In this document: positions 34,736-46,490 of the stretch, piece after piece
Layout: each line of letters begins with the position of its first letter
How positions within the stretch are numbered: the stretch's first letter is position 1
Source of the DNA: JAJDTT01 sp022827025
GTDB taxonomy: Bacteria > Acidobacteriota > UBA6911 > RPQK01 > JAJDTT01
DNA: 64,000 nt
Reading direction: 5' to 3'
NCBI GenBank assembly: GCA_965203535.1
Contig: OZ241897.1
Coordinates: 2,046,001-2,110,000 of the forward strand
The notes under the pieces: model-generated
What the model saw: only the letters and a program-made list of their open reading frames with translations
Told to the model about the DNA's origin: nothing
Databases searched by the model: none
Program-made: the position numbers and the translations under genes

Positions 34736-36387
34736 ACCAAGCCATCGACATCACCGCTGAGCGGCGCAAGATTGTCTTAGCGTTGCTGGGAAAGTATCTA
34801 CCGAACACCACCGCCTGGGTCTATGGCTCTCGCGTCAAATGGACCGCGCGACCGCAATCCGACCTCGACTTGGTGATGTTTGCAACACCGGAGCAAAGAG
34901 TTCGAGTTGGCGAGCTGAGGGAGGCTTTCGAGGAAAGTAACCTGCCGTTCCGTGTGGACTTGTTTGTTTGGGACGAGGTGCCTGAGTTGTTCCGAAAACA
35001 GATTGAGGCCGACCATGTGGTGTTGGTGGAAAGAAAGGAGCAGGAGCTGACGGGTAAGTGGCGAGAAACTGTTTACGGTCGGTTTCCGTCCGAGTTTGCC
35101 GAAGATTGTCTGGCAAATCTCTGCGATCAAGCCAACGGAGTTCAGACAGGCCCTTTTGGAAGCCAACTTCATAAGAAAGATTATGTTTCGGTAGGAACAC
35201 CTATTATCACGGTAGAGCATCTGGGCGATAATCGTATCCTACATGAGGGTGTGCCCCGCGTCTCAGATCACGACAGGACACGATTATCCAAGTACATCCT
35301 TCGCGATGGAGACATAGTATTCAGCCGTGTCGGATCGGTAGATCGCCGAGCTCTTGTGAACAAGGCTGAGAATGGTTGGCTTTTTTCGGGTCGCTGCTTG
35401 AGAGTACGACCAGACCCGAGCAAAATCGACTCTGGCTACCTTTCGTATTTCTTCGGTCTACCTGCCTTCAAAGAACACATCAGGGCGATTGCCGTCGGCG
35501 CGACGATGCCGTCTCTGAACACACGGATACTAAGCAGTATACCGGTACCCCATCCTCGTAGTCTGAATACACAACGCGCCATTGCCCACATTCTGGGAAC
35601 ACTAGACGACAAGATTGAGCTGAACCGGCGGATGAACGAGACGCTGGAGGAAATGGCGCGGGCACTGTTCAAGTCTTGGTTCGTTGATTTCAATCCCGTC
35701 CGCGCCAAGATTGACGGTCGCGCCACCGGCTTGCCCAAACACCTCGCCGACCTCTTCCCCGACCGGCTTGTCGAATCGGCGTTGGGAGCGATTCCGGCAG
35801 GGTGGGAGGTGAGGGCGCTAAGGGAATGTAACCACCTTACGATGGGACAATCTCCTCCGGGCCACACCTACAACAAACATGGTGAAGGTCTGCCATTCTT
35901 TCAGGGCCGCTCTGATTTCGGCTTTCGCTATCCTTCGAATCGAAGGTTCTGTACGGCTCCAACCCGAGTTGCGAAGCGGGGGGATACACTGGTCAGTGTC
36001 AGAGCGCCGGTCGGGGACATCAATATGGCTTGGGATCAATGTTGCATTGGACGCGGCGTTGCTGCCCTCCGCCACAAGTCAGGTAGGATATCCTTCACCT
36101 ACTACTCGACGTGGACTATTCAGGCAGCCCTTCGAGAATACGAGCATACAGGAACGGTGTTCGGCGCCATCAACAAAAGACAGTTTGAAGCCTTGCCCGT
36201 GATTGAACCAAACCGCAGCATCGTTGATGCGTTCGATTCATGCGCTCGTCCCTTAGATGTGAGGATCGAATCTAACATTCGCGAATCTCGAACTCTCGCT
36301 GCCCTACGCGATACGCTGCTGGCGCCGATGGTTTCAGGGGAGGTGAGGGTTGGCAAATCGTTGGGGAAACTACATGACATCGCATAA
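34726..36387 (+). CDS. hsdS: MNT nucleotidyltransferase fused to type I specificity subunit HsdS
   Basis: 553 residues in two parts. Residues about 1-105 are a minimal nucleotidyltransferase with GSRVKWTARPQSDLDL (GS-x10-D-x-D) and a third acidic residue in RVDLFVWD, so the active site looks intact. Residues about 110-553 are HsdS with two target-recognition domains. Conserved pieces are GPFGSQLHKKDY, TLDDKIELNRRMNETLEEMARALFKSWF (central coiled spacer), WEVRALRECNHLTMGQSPPG and a second C-terminal spacer (TLAALRDTLLAPMVSGEVRV). HsdS sets the DNA target. GTG start at 34726 (TTG 34732 possible). Codon use becomes more AT-rich toward the 3' half. Confidence 0.88.
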   Translation: MGLNQAIDITAERRKIVLALLGKYLPNTTAWVYGSRVKWTARPQSDLDLVMFATPEQRVRVGELREAFEESNLPFRVDLFVWDEVPELFRKQIEADHVVLVERKEQELTGKWRETVYGRFPSEFAEDCLANLCDQANGVQTGPFGSQLHKKDYVSVGTPIITVEHLGDNRILHEGVPRVSDHDRTRLSKYILRDGDIVFSRVGSVDRRALVNKAENGWLFSGRCLRVRPDPSKIDSGYLSYFFGLPAFKEHIRAIAVGATMPSLNTRILSSIPVPHPRSLNTQRAIAHILGTLDDKIELNRRMNETLEEMARALFKSWFVDFNPVRAKIDGRATGLPKHLADLFPDRLVESALGAIPAGWEVRALRECNHLTMGQSPPGHTYNKHGEGLPFFQGRSDFGFRYPSNRRFCTAPTRVAKRGDTLVSVRAPVGDINMAWDQCCIGRGVAALRHKSGRISFTYYSTWTIQAALREYEHTGTVFGAINKRQFEALPVIEPNRSIVDAFDSCARPLDVRIESNIRESRTLAALRDTLLAPMVSGEVRVGKSLGKLHDIA

Positions 36388-37225
36388 TCAATCGCAAATC
36401 AATCGTTTACAGAGCGAAATTGCGAATCTTGCTAAATCTGCGGCGGATCTGGCAACGAAGGAAGCTAACTTAACTGAGAAAATTAATAGGGCCAACGATG
36501 CTATCACCAGAACAAAAAGTGCTCTTACGATTAGGTTAAAATGTCGAGAAGTTGAGCGATACCGCAAAGAACTCGCAACAGTTATGAAAAGGAAAGCAGG
36601 TATTTCTAACAAATTTGCTCAGAAATCTAAAAGCCTTACCAACTATCAAAGCCGACAAGCCCGTGATGAGCAGCGAGCGCGTAAGAGAGCCGCCGATGAG
36701 GAACACAAGCTGATGCGAGAACGCGAGGCGCACGAACGACGTCTTTCGTCTCTTTTTCGTAGCCGTGTGGAGATTGCGCAACTTCCTAGCAGTGACAATA
36801 GCCCGGTTGAGAAGTACGATTTTTTCGTGGCCCACGCGAGCGAAGACAAGAAGGTTTTTGTACGTCCACTAGCGAAATTACTTCGATCAAAAGGTGCAAG
36901 GGTCTGGTACGATGAGTTTACACTAGAATTGGGAGACAGCTTGCGCCGGAAAATAGACCAAGGTCTTGTTGACTCCCGGTTCGGAATAGTTATCCTATCA
37001 GAATACTTTTTCAAAAAAGAATGGCCGCAACGAGAATTAGACGGTTTGATTTCTCTGGAAACTGTAGTCCCGGATCAAAAGCGAATCCTTCCAATTTGGC
37101 ATAAAGTGTCAAAAGACGAAGTTGCAAGTTACAGTCCAATATTAGCAGACAAGATTGCATTGAATACATCAATGAAGAGTATTGATGACATCGCAAATAC
37201 ACTGATGAAATTTGTTCGAGTTTAA
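36374..37225 (+). CDS. Coiled-coil TIR-domain protein in the hsd operon
   Basis: 283 residues. The first about 120 are a long charged coiled coil (SEIANLAKSAADLATKEANL onward). A TIR domain follows (KYDFFVAHASEDKKVFVRPL, LRSKGARVWYDEFTLELGDS, FGIVILSEYFFKKEWPQREL). The glutamate in WPQREL, about residue 221, sits where the NAD-cleaving catalytic Glu lies in bacterial defence TIRs. Likely an NADase effector triggered by infection. ATG 36374 overlaps the end of hsdS by 14 bases (TTG 36350 is an alternative). Base composition is clearly more AT-rich than its neighbours, suggesting separate acquisition. Confidence 0.85.
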   Translation: MTSHNQSQINRLQSEIANLAKSAADLATKEANLTEKINRANDAITRTKSALTIRLKCREVERYRKELATVMKRKAGISNKFAQKSKSLTNYQSRQARDEQRARKRAADEEHKLMREREAHERRLSSLFRSRVEIAQLPSSDNSPVEKYDFFVAHASEDKKVFVRPLAKLLRSKGARVWYDEFTLELGDSLRRKIDQGLVDSRFGIVILSEYFFKKEWPQRELDGLISLETVVPDQKRILPIWHKVSKDEVASYSPILADKIALNTSMKSIDDIANTLMKFVRV

Positions 37226-37231
37226 TATTAA

Positions 37232-40384
<3,153 letters not shown>

Positions 40385-40400
40385 ATTTCCGAGAGGAAAG

Positions 40401-40481
40401 ATGAAACAAGCGATCTCACCGTTCCCAACGCCGCGGAGAATCGAGTTCCTGAAAGTGCGGACTTCCAAAGGTGCGCTCTAA
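40401..40481 (+). pseudogene. Decayed 5' stub of the AAA ATPase gene
   Basis: Reads MKQAISPFPTPRRIEFLKVRT and stops at 40479-40481. The intact gene at 46950 begins MKQAISQHATPPRIESLKVQN, so this is a broken left copy of its start, left behind by the duplication that created the insert. Confidence 0.75.
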
Positions 40482-40593
40482 GATCATTCCAGGAATGCTC
40501 GCCCTCAACGGAACCGAGCCCGACCTGATCGAGGAGGAGCACCGCTTCACCATCCGCCTGTGGAAGGAGCGTCCTATACAGCCAAGCCGCTGA
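40474..40593 (+). pseudogene. C-terminal remnant of an AlbA_2/ATP-binding regulator-type protein
   Basis: The frame RSKIIPGMLALNGTEPDLIE, continuing EEHRFTIRLWKERP and ending at 40593, resembles the C-terminus of AlbA_2/HATPase_c_4 regulators, which typically end in a (G)IPRM...NG..P.LIEE...F.V.L pattern. The rest of that gene is absent. Its stop overlaps the next ATG (TGATG). Assignment is by pattern memory only. Confidence 0.4.
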
Positions 40594-40847
40594 TGATGAA
40601 CATCAAGGAGAAGAAGGACGTGAACTGGCGCGAACACATCACCGTTGACCCTGAGATCTGCCACGGCAGGGCGTGTATCACCGGCACCCGTGTTTTGGTG
40701 ACCGCGATACTCGACAAATTGGCCGCCGGCTGGGACGCTCACGAAGTGGCTGGATCGTATCCGTCGATCACCACGGAATCCGCCTATGCGTCAGTTTGTT
40801 AGGCGGCGGAACTGGCGAAAGAGAGAGTAGTTAAGCTGCCTGTGTAG
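40593..40847 (+). pseudogene. DUF433 antitoxin gene with in-frame stop
   Basis: Reads VNWREHITVDPEICHGRACI and TGTRVLVTAILDKLAAGWDA, a DUF433 antitoxin (VapB-like partner of DUF5615 toxins). A TAG at 40800-40802 interrupts it; beyond the stop the same frame continues AAELAKERVVKLPV to a second stop at 40845-40847, exactly the normal C-terminal ending of the family. The truncated 69-residue product lacks the last helix. Confidence 0.7.
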
Positions 40848-40850
40848 TTC

Positions 40851-41204
40851 ATGCGCTTCAAGCTGGACGAGAACCTGCCGGTGGAACTCACTGATCTGTT
40901 CCGCCAAGCCGGCCACGACGCCGTAACCGTACTCGACCAGGGGCACGGCGGCTATACGGACCGGCACGGCTCAAACATCTGTCGTCAGCAAGACCGCACG
41001 CTCGTTACGTTCGACACGGACCTCGCTGACATCCATGGGTATCCGCCACCCACTCATCCGGGAATCGTCGTGTTCCAGCTCGGGAATCAGGCAAGGGATC
41101 ACATGCTGGCCGCTGGCGCGCGTCTTCTCTGATTGCTGCCCGGAAACTCTCTCGATGGATAGCTTTGGATTGTGGAAGACACTCGAGTTCGCATCCAGGA
41201 GTGA
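40851..41204 (+). pseudogene. DUF5615 (PIN-like) toxin gene with two in-frame stops
   Basis: Starts MRFKLDENLPVELTDLFRQA, the PIN-like DUF5615 toxin opening, with later LVTFDTDLADIHGYPP and GIVVFQLGNQ. TGA at 41130-41132 ends the main frame after 93 residues. The same frame then reads LLPGNSLDG, TAG at 41160-41162, then LWIVEDTRVRIQE and a final TGA at 41202-41204, which is the expected family C-terminus. Two point nonsense changes therefore inactivated or shortened it. It follows the DUF433 gene by three bases. Confidence 0.7.
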
Positions 41205-41206
41205 AC

Positions 41207-41270
41207 ATGATCCCCAAGGAATGCCGCAGTCGGCCGAGGTGGAGTTTCCCATCGAAGGGGATCAGCCAAC
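41207..41270 (+). pseudogene. 5' remnant of a DUF1156 DNA methylase gene (left)
   Basis: ATG 41207 gives MIPKEC; a one-base shift then yields AEVEFPIEGDQ. Together these match the hallmark start of DUF1156 adenine-specific methylases (MIPKECKRLAEVDFPI). Homology ends quickly. A second, longer stub lies at 46491. The start lies two bases after the DUF5615 stop. Confidence 0.55.
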
Positions 41271-41533
41271 GCCACAGACGGGGTCCGCTGACTCCGAACG
41301 ACGGGAGAGGAGCGAGGTTGTCCGAGAAGGGAATGTCGCCCACATCTCCTACAATTGCAGGGCTCAGTCGCCGGAAATTGAATGGTGCTCCGATCCAAAG
41401 CGTGCCCGACCGACCACCAGAACAGGAAGCTGTTTCCGGGCGATGCATTTGGCTTGTTGCCGAAAAATCAGTTGGTCGTAATAGGGATTGGTCTCGTATA
41501 ACCATCGAAGCAGACCGGGTGGCGGTGGGATTC

Positions 41534-42790
41534 ATGGACAGCCCTGACAATTCGGCCTCGTACTGGGACTTCGGAGACCGGAAAGAGGAGCCAATCCATA
41601 GGATCCACAGCTATCCGGCAAAATTCCCCGCCTTTATCACCACCAAGGCCTTGGAATACGCGAGACAACAAGGCGTGAACGTGAAATTGGTCGCGGACGT
41701 TTTCTGCGGGTGCGGAACTACCGCTGTGGAGGCGAAAAGGAACGGAATAGACTTCTGGGGGTGCGATATCAATCCTGTCGCCACGCTGATCTCGCAAGTG
41801 AAGACCCACCACTACCGGGACTCGGATCTAGTGCGGAACTTTGACGCCATCAAGGACGAATTTCAGCGCACGGAGCCCACCCCGGAGGACCGTGCACAGG
41901 TCGGTGACCGGATCCGGTATTGGTTCGAGGACCGGAATATCGACGATCTGATCCGACTCGACAGGGCGATCAGGCAGCGCACTTGGCCCTACAGTCCGCA
42001 TTGGAAATTCTTTCTCTGTGGGTTCTCGAACATCCTGAAGGCAACCTCCCGATGGCTGACGAAGTCCATAAAGGCGCAACTTGACCCGAACAAGGTGCCG
42101 CGCGGGGTGATGGAGGCATTCGAAGATCAGATTGCTCTGATGCGGAAAGCCAACAAGCAAAACCGTTTCCGGGTGCGTCGTTCTGGTTCTGCGCGTCCAC
42201 GAGTCCGAATCCGGAAGCAGAACTTCTTAGCTTCGGCGGAGCCCGAATGCCAAGCGGATCTGATCGTCACCAGCCCACCGTACGTCACTTCCTACGATTA
42301 TGCGTCCATTCACCAACTGTCGACGCTGTGGCTACGCTTCGCATCCGACTATCGCAAGTTACGAAGGAACATGCTCGGCAAACAGCATGGCGTGGAGCCT
42401 GCCGATACCGCCGTCATCGAAGACCTCGGTCCGACTGCCACGAAGGCCTATCACGGCCTGTTGCGCGAAGATCGGAAACGGGCGCATTCGGTGGCCCGGT
42501 ATTTTGTGGACATGAACAGGGCCGTCGCCAAGTGCCATCGTATGTTGAACGCTGGCGGGATAGCAGTCTTCGTGATCGGGAACACGCAGTACAAGAACGT
42601 CAAGATCGACAACGCGACGTATCTGACGGATTGCATGAAACGCGCGAACTTTCGCAAGGTAGAGGCCATCCGGCGCAAGGTTTCGCTGAAGACCATGACC
42701 CCCTACCGGGACGCCCGCGGCAGATTCACCCGGGATTCGACGCAGCGTAAAGTTTACAGCGAAGAATTCGTCGTCATCGGGAATGCGTGA
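41534..42790 (+). CDS. DNA methyltransferase of the candidate signalling system
   Basis: 418-residue SAM-dependent DNA methyltransferase. The N-terminus has IHRIHSYPAKFPAFI, common in amino-methyltransferases of R-M and orphan systems. Motif I is DVFCGCGTTAVEAKRNGIDF (about residues 54-73) and motif IV is TSPPY (about residue 247), pointing to N4-cytosine or N6-adenine methylation. The C-terminal third (RMLNAGGIAVFVIGNTQYKN, KTMTPYRDARGRF) is also typical. ATG 41534 is chosen because methylase similarity begins there; the frame is open back to 41165 across the DUF1156 stub. Its TGA overlaps the next ATG. Confidence 0.82.
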   Translation: MDSPDNSASYWDFGDRKEEPIHRIHSYPAKFPAFITTKALEYARQQGVNVKLVADVFCGCGTTAVEAKRNGIDFWGCDINPVATLISQVKTHHYRDSDLVRNFDAIKDEFQRTEPTPEDRAQVGDRIRYWFEDRNIDDLIRLDRAIRQRTWPYSPHWKFFLCGFSNILKATSRWLTKSIKAQLDPNKVPRGVMEAFEDQIALMRKANKQNRFRVRRSGSARPRVRIRKQNFLASAEPECQADLIVTSPPYVTSYDYASIHQLSTLWLRFASDYRKLRRNMLGKQHGVEPADTAVIEDLGPTATKAYHGLLREDRKRAHSVARYFVDMNRAVAKCHRMLNAGGIAVFVIGNTQYKNVKIDNATYLTDCMKRANFRKVEAIRRKVSLKTMTPYRDARGRFTRDSTQRKVYSEEFVVIGNA

Positions 42791-44991
42791 TGAAGTCTGA
42801 AGCGCTGTCGTTCCGCCCCTACGCTCGGCTGCTGACCATGCTGGGCGACCAGTTGATCAAGAACGAGCGAATCGCGCTGGTCGAACTGATCAGGAACGCA
42901 TACGACGCGGACGCCGACGGGGTCGAAGTCCGTTTTGAGGATTTCAACAAGAACATGACGCCCAATGAACGTTCCCGCATCGTGGTACGGGACGACGGCG
43001 CAGGGATGACGGACGAAACCGTTCGGAATCAGTGGATGAATCCGGCGGCGCCGCAAAAATATCTCGACAAGATGCAGGGAAAACGGAGGACGCCTGGGAA
43101 AAAACGGGTCATTCAGGGCGAGAAAGGCATCGGTCGCTTTGCGGTTTTGAAACTGGGCAGAGTGATTACGGTCACGACACGGCCTCGGCACGCTCTTTCC
43201 GAAACGGTCCTTTCCTACGATTTTTCCCGGTTCGACGACGATTTTGTGTTGGAAAACGACCGACTGAAAGAGATTTTTCTGGACCAGATCGAAATAGACT
43301 GTTCATGGACCGAGCCAAAACAGTTGCCGGGTGCAAAGCACGGTACCGTGATCGAGATTCGGAAGTTGAAGGGTAACTGGAACAAACGCATCATCAAACG
43401 GTTGCGCCGAGACGTTTCCAACCTGACGGATCCCGTATCTAGGATCACAGGCCACAAAGCCTCCGATCGCTTTGAAATCGCCATTGTATGCAACGGCGAG
43501 CAGCAGTCGGTCGAAGCTGATCAGGTCGACACTCTGAAATCACTAATTGAAGACAAGGCGGTGCTGAACCTCCAAGGCGAATATCAATCCGGGAAGAACG
43601 TTTTCTCCTTCAAGACCACGGCGGGTGAAGAACAGATCAGCTTGCAGGACGCAAAGATTTCGGGGCTGTGGGTGTGGCGGAATCGCTTCGGCAGAAATGT
43701 TGTCGGTGCGGGGACCAAGCAGGCGTACCAATGCGGGAGTTTCACGTTCCAATTCTACATTTTTGACTTCTCTCGAGGTATCGACGGCCGACACGTGCTG
43801 AAGCAGGTGGAGAAGAACCTGCTCAAAGAGCACCGGGTCTACCTGTACCGGGACAACATGCGAGTGTATCCCTATGGCGATCCAGAAGATGACTGGTTAA
43901 ACATCGACGTGACCCGCGGCATCGGGCGGGCGGGCGACTTTTTCAGCAACGACCAGATCATCGGCTGGATCGACATTTCCCAGGAAGGCAACCCGAAACT
44001 GCGTGACAAAACCGACCGGGAGGGATTGATGGACACGGGCGGCGCGGCCCGCGATCTCATCTTCCTAGTGCAGACGTTTCTATCGTACATCAAGCAATAT
44101 CCTTACGCGCGCTATCGACAGAAACAGCAGCAGCGCAACGCGGCCCGATTCGTGCACGAAGGGGTGGTCGCCCGGGGCTTGGCGGAACTCAAGGAGGTCC
44201 TCGAAAAATCGGGAAACAAGGCCCAGGTCCGTAAGGTTTCGCGGGTCGAGGCGACGTACAAGAAGGAGAAAGAGTTTCTGACGCAACGGGCCGAGATGAC
44301 CGAGGACTTGGCCGGTGTCGGCCTCTCCGTGGAAATGGCTTCCCACGACATCATGCTCCTGATGAATCGAGCTCAGGACATCGGGAAACGGCTTTCCCGA
44401 GCGGCAAGGACTCAGGGCTACGAAAAAATCCGGGACCAGGCAGACATGCTGGTCGGGGTTCTGCAGCAGATTTTGGACGGGATGCGGGATGTGCAGGTCA
44501 TGTTCAAGTCGTCGCGGCGGCGGCGGAAAATCCTCAAAGTCGAGCCCTTGCTGGACAAGATCCATCAGATTTACAGGACCCTGCTCGAAAAGAGAGGTAT
44601 CCGCTATCAGAAGGTCAACGTGAGTCGTTCCCCGTTGAAAGGCAGCACTACGGACGGGGTGGTCATGCAGGTTCTGATCAACTTGTTCGACAACGCCTCT
44701 TATTGGCTGGACTCCGTCGAGCCGTCCAAGCGGCAAATCCGCGTCACCGTCGACGGGGACCAAGGCGAACTGGTCTTTTCGGACAGTGGTCCCGGCGTCG
44801 ATCCTGAAGACCTGCCATACATATTCGAGCCGTTCTACTCCGGGAAGGGACAGGAGGGACGCGGTCTGGGCCTGTACATTGCCCGCCAACTCCTGGAGCG
44901 GCACGACTATCGCATCGCGATGGCGGAGGATCACCAGAGGATCCTTCCGGGCGCCAATTTCGTCGTCAGCTTTGTGAAGGAGCGTGCCTGA
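42790..44991 (+). CDS. Dual-GHKL ATPase: MORC/Hsp90-like plus histidine-kinase-like
   Basis: 733 residues with two GHKL ATP-binding domains. The N-terminal one is Hsp90/MutL/MORC-like: LVELIRNAYDADADGVEVRF (N box), VVRDDGAGMTDETV and GEKGIGRFAVLKLG within residues about 30-125. The C-terminal one is histidine-kinase type: VLINLFDNASYWLD, FSDSGPGVDPEDLPYIFEPF, GRGLGLYIARQLL (about residues 625-695). Before it, VEMASHDIMLLMNRAQDIG resembles an H-box, with H519 as candidate phospho-acceptor. No membrane segment, so it is cytoplasmic. ATG 42790 overlaps the methyltransferase stop and its own stop overlaps the next ATG. Confidence 0.85.
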   Translation: MKSEALSFRPYARLLTMLGDQLIKNERIALVELIRNAYDADADGVEVRFEDFNKNMTPNERSRIVVRDDGAGMTDETVRNQWMNPAAPQKYLDKMQGKRRTPGKKRVIQGEKGIGRFAVLKLGRVITVTTRPRHALSETVLSYDFSRFDDDFVLENDRLKEIFLDQIEIDCSWTEPKQLPGAKHGTVIEIRKLKGNWNKRIIKRLRRDVSNLTDPVSRITGHKASDRFEIAIVCNGEQQSVEADQVDTLKSLIEDKAVLNLQGEYQSGKNVFSFKTTAGEEQISLQDAKISGLWVWRNRFGRNVVGAGTKQAYQCGSFTFQFYIFDFSRGIDGRHVLKQVEKNLLKEHRVYLYRDNMRVYPYGDPEDDWLNIDVTRGIGRAGDFFSNDQIIGWIDISQEGNPKLRDKTDREGLMDTGGAARDLIFLVQTFLSYIKQYPYARYRQKQQQRNAARFVHEGVVARGLAELKEVLEKSGNKAQVRKVSRVEATYKKEKEFLTQRAEMTEDLAGVGLSVEMASHDIMLLMNRAQDIGKRLSRAARTQGYEKIRDQADMLVGVLQQILDGMRDVQVMFKSSRRRRKILKVEPLLDKIHQIYRTLLEKRGIRYQKVNVSRSPLKGSTTDGVVMQVLINLFDNASYWLDSVEPSKRQIRVTVDGDQGELVFSDSGPGVDPEDLPYIFEPFYSGKGQEGRGLGLYIARQLLERHDYRIAMAEDHQRILPGANFVVSFVKERA

Positions 44992-46286
44992 TGGAACTCA
45001 AGAACCTGATGTCCGGCATCGCCGTGGTGATCGATGACCGGCTCGAAAACGGCGCCACAGACTACGATTTAGACGACGACAATACCGACTTGATCGTCAA
45101 GATCGTGAAACAACTCGAAGACAAATGGAACCTACCATTTTACGCAATGAAACGTATGCCACCGGAGAAGACCTGGCCCAATCTGCTGCAGGCCGCGAGC
45201 TTCATCCTTCTAGACTGGCGGTGGTGGCCGATGGGTGCCTCCGCCCTGGAACAGGAGAACATCAAGACCAACATACGGTTTCTCAAACGAGCGAAAGACT
45301 ATTTCCTGCCCGTCTTCGTTTTTACCAATGAAGATCCCGAAGATGTCAGGAGCGAATTGCCCGAATCCATTTATCACGAGGATTCACCGGGAAAAAACTT
45401 CGTATTCATTCAACGGAAGGCCGAATTGCTGTCGGACGACTCGCTGGATTTCAGCTCCATTAAGAATTGGATCAGCCAGAATGCGTCGGTGTACGCGCTG
45501 AAGGTCTGGGAACAAGTGTTCCACGTTGCTAAGAAGGAGCTGTTCAGCTCAATGTACGCACGCAGTCCGGACTGGCCCAAGGTATTCTGGAAAGCTTACA
45601 AAGACGACGGTGTGGACCCGAGTTCGTCACTTACCCACCTGATCAACGACAGTCTGCGCGGGCGAATGCAGACGAACACATTCGAGGGGGAAATTCTCGG
45701 CGCTCTACCCGCCGAGGTTCCGAGGAAGGATCTGCAGGCGCTGATCACCGAAACGAGTGTTCGCCCACTGGCAACCTTGCCGGATGACGAGATCAGGTGC
45801 GGCGACTTGTTCCTGCAACCCAAGAGGAAGTATCTGCTCAATCTCCGCCCAGACTGCGACTGTGAGGACACCAAGGCCGCCCAGGAGGAGAGCGATGAGA
45901 CGAAATATCTGCTCAATCTCCGCCCAGACTGCGACTGCGTTCCCAGAGATGGCAAGAAACCAGACGAAGTAGAGTTATTTTGTGTTGAGGGGAAAAGGAT
46001 GAGCGACTCGGATCTCGGCAAAAAATATCATATGGGACACTTTGATGAGCGGGTATGGGAATGCATCGCATTCTCCGTCCACCAAGAGAAAAGCGTGCGG
46101 TTCGACTTCAGGAAACTTCAAGTAAGAAAGTTTTCGGAGCTGAGGAGTCAGCGCATTGGTCGTCTATTACACCCGTATCTGACCAGAATCCAGCAGCGTT
46201 TTGCCCTGTATCAGCAACGCCAGGCTCTGCCGCGCATTCCTGCAGAGGCGGTCCCTTCCAAACCGAATCGAGCTTGCACTTCTTGA
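44991..46286 (+). CDS. Atypical receiver-domain (Response_reg_2-like) protein
   Basis: 431 residues. The first about 150 resemble an unusual response-regulator receiver: acidic pair D15/D16 in AVVIDDRLENG, candidate phospho-acceptor D75 in FILLDWRWWP and T112 in VFVFTNEDPEDV. The remainder is not a DNA-binding domain I recognise; it has a helical middle and a C-terminal SQRIGRLLHPYLTRIQQRFA segment. A 12-residue unit (KYLLNLRPDCDC) occurs twice, 25 codons apart. Coupled by TGATG to the dual-GHKL gene, so it is the obvious partner of that kinase-like protein. What it does on activation is unknown. Confidence 0.78.
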   Translation: MELKNLMSGIAVVIDDRLENGATDYDLDDDNTDLIVKIVKQLEDKWNLPFYAMKRMPPEKTWPNLLQAASFILLDWRWWPMGASALEQENIKTNIRFLKRAKDYFLPVFVFTNEDPEDVRSELPESIYHEDSPGKNFVFIQRKAELLSDDSLDFSSIKNWISQNASVYALKVWEQVFHVAKKELFSSMYARSPDWPKVFWKAYKDDGVDPSSSLTHLINDSLRGRMQTNTFEGEILGALPAEVPRKDLQALITETSVRPLATLPDDEIRCGDLFLQPKRKYLLNLRPDCDCEDTKAAQEESDETKYLLNLRPDCDCVPRDGKKPDEVELFCVEGKRMSDSDLGKKYHMGHFDERVWECIAFSVHQEKSVRFDFRKLQVRKFSELRSQRIGRLLHPYLTRIQQRFALYQQRQALPRIPAEAVPSKPNRACTS

Positions 46287-46490
46287 AGCGGTCTTATGAT
46301 TGGTCCTGCCGCTCTCGATCCTTGAAGACGGTGATGGGAATGTTCCGAACACGGTTCGCCGCGAGGAGAGACGGACCTCCGATACCGTGGGCACATTTTA
46401 TCCGGGCATCGGAATACCTGTGTCGGAACAGGTACTCGGCGATGTGATAGAAATCACCGACGCCACGGTTCAGGGGATCGAGGAGAGCAC
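46287..46490 (+). other. Spacer between the trio and the right DUF1156 stub
   Basis: An in-frame stretch from 46300 to 46494 (SILEDGDGNVPNTVRREERR, continuing to IPVSEQVLGDVIEITD) ends with its TGA overlapping the DUF1156-stub ATG (ATGA). This hints that it is the tail of a coupled upstream gene. The opposite strand also has an open frame (KDRER end), so coding status is undecided. Confidence 0.3.

Noticed and set aside
41165..41533. Upstream extension of the methyltransferase frame (123 extra codons)
   Set aside because: The extension crosses the DUF5615 tail and DUF1156 stub and has no methylase similarity; ATG 41534 fits the family start.
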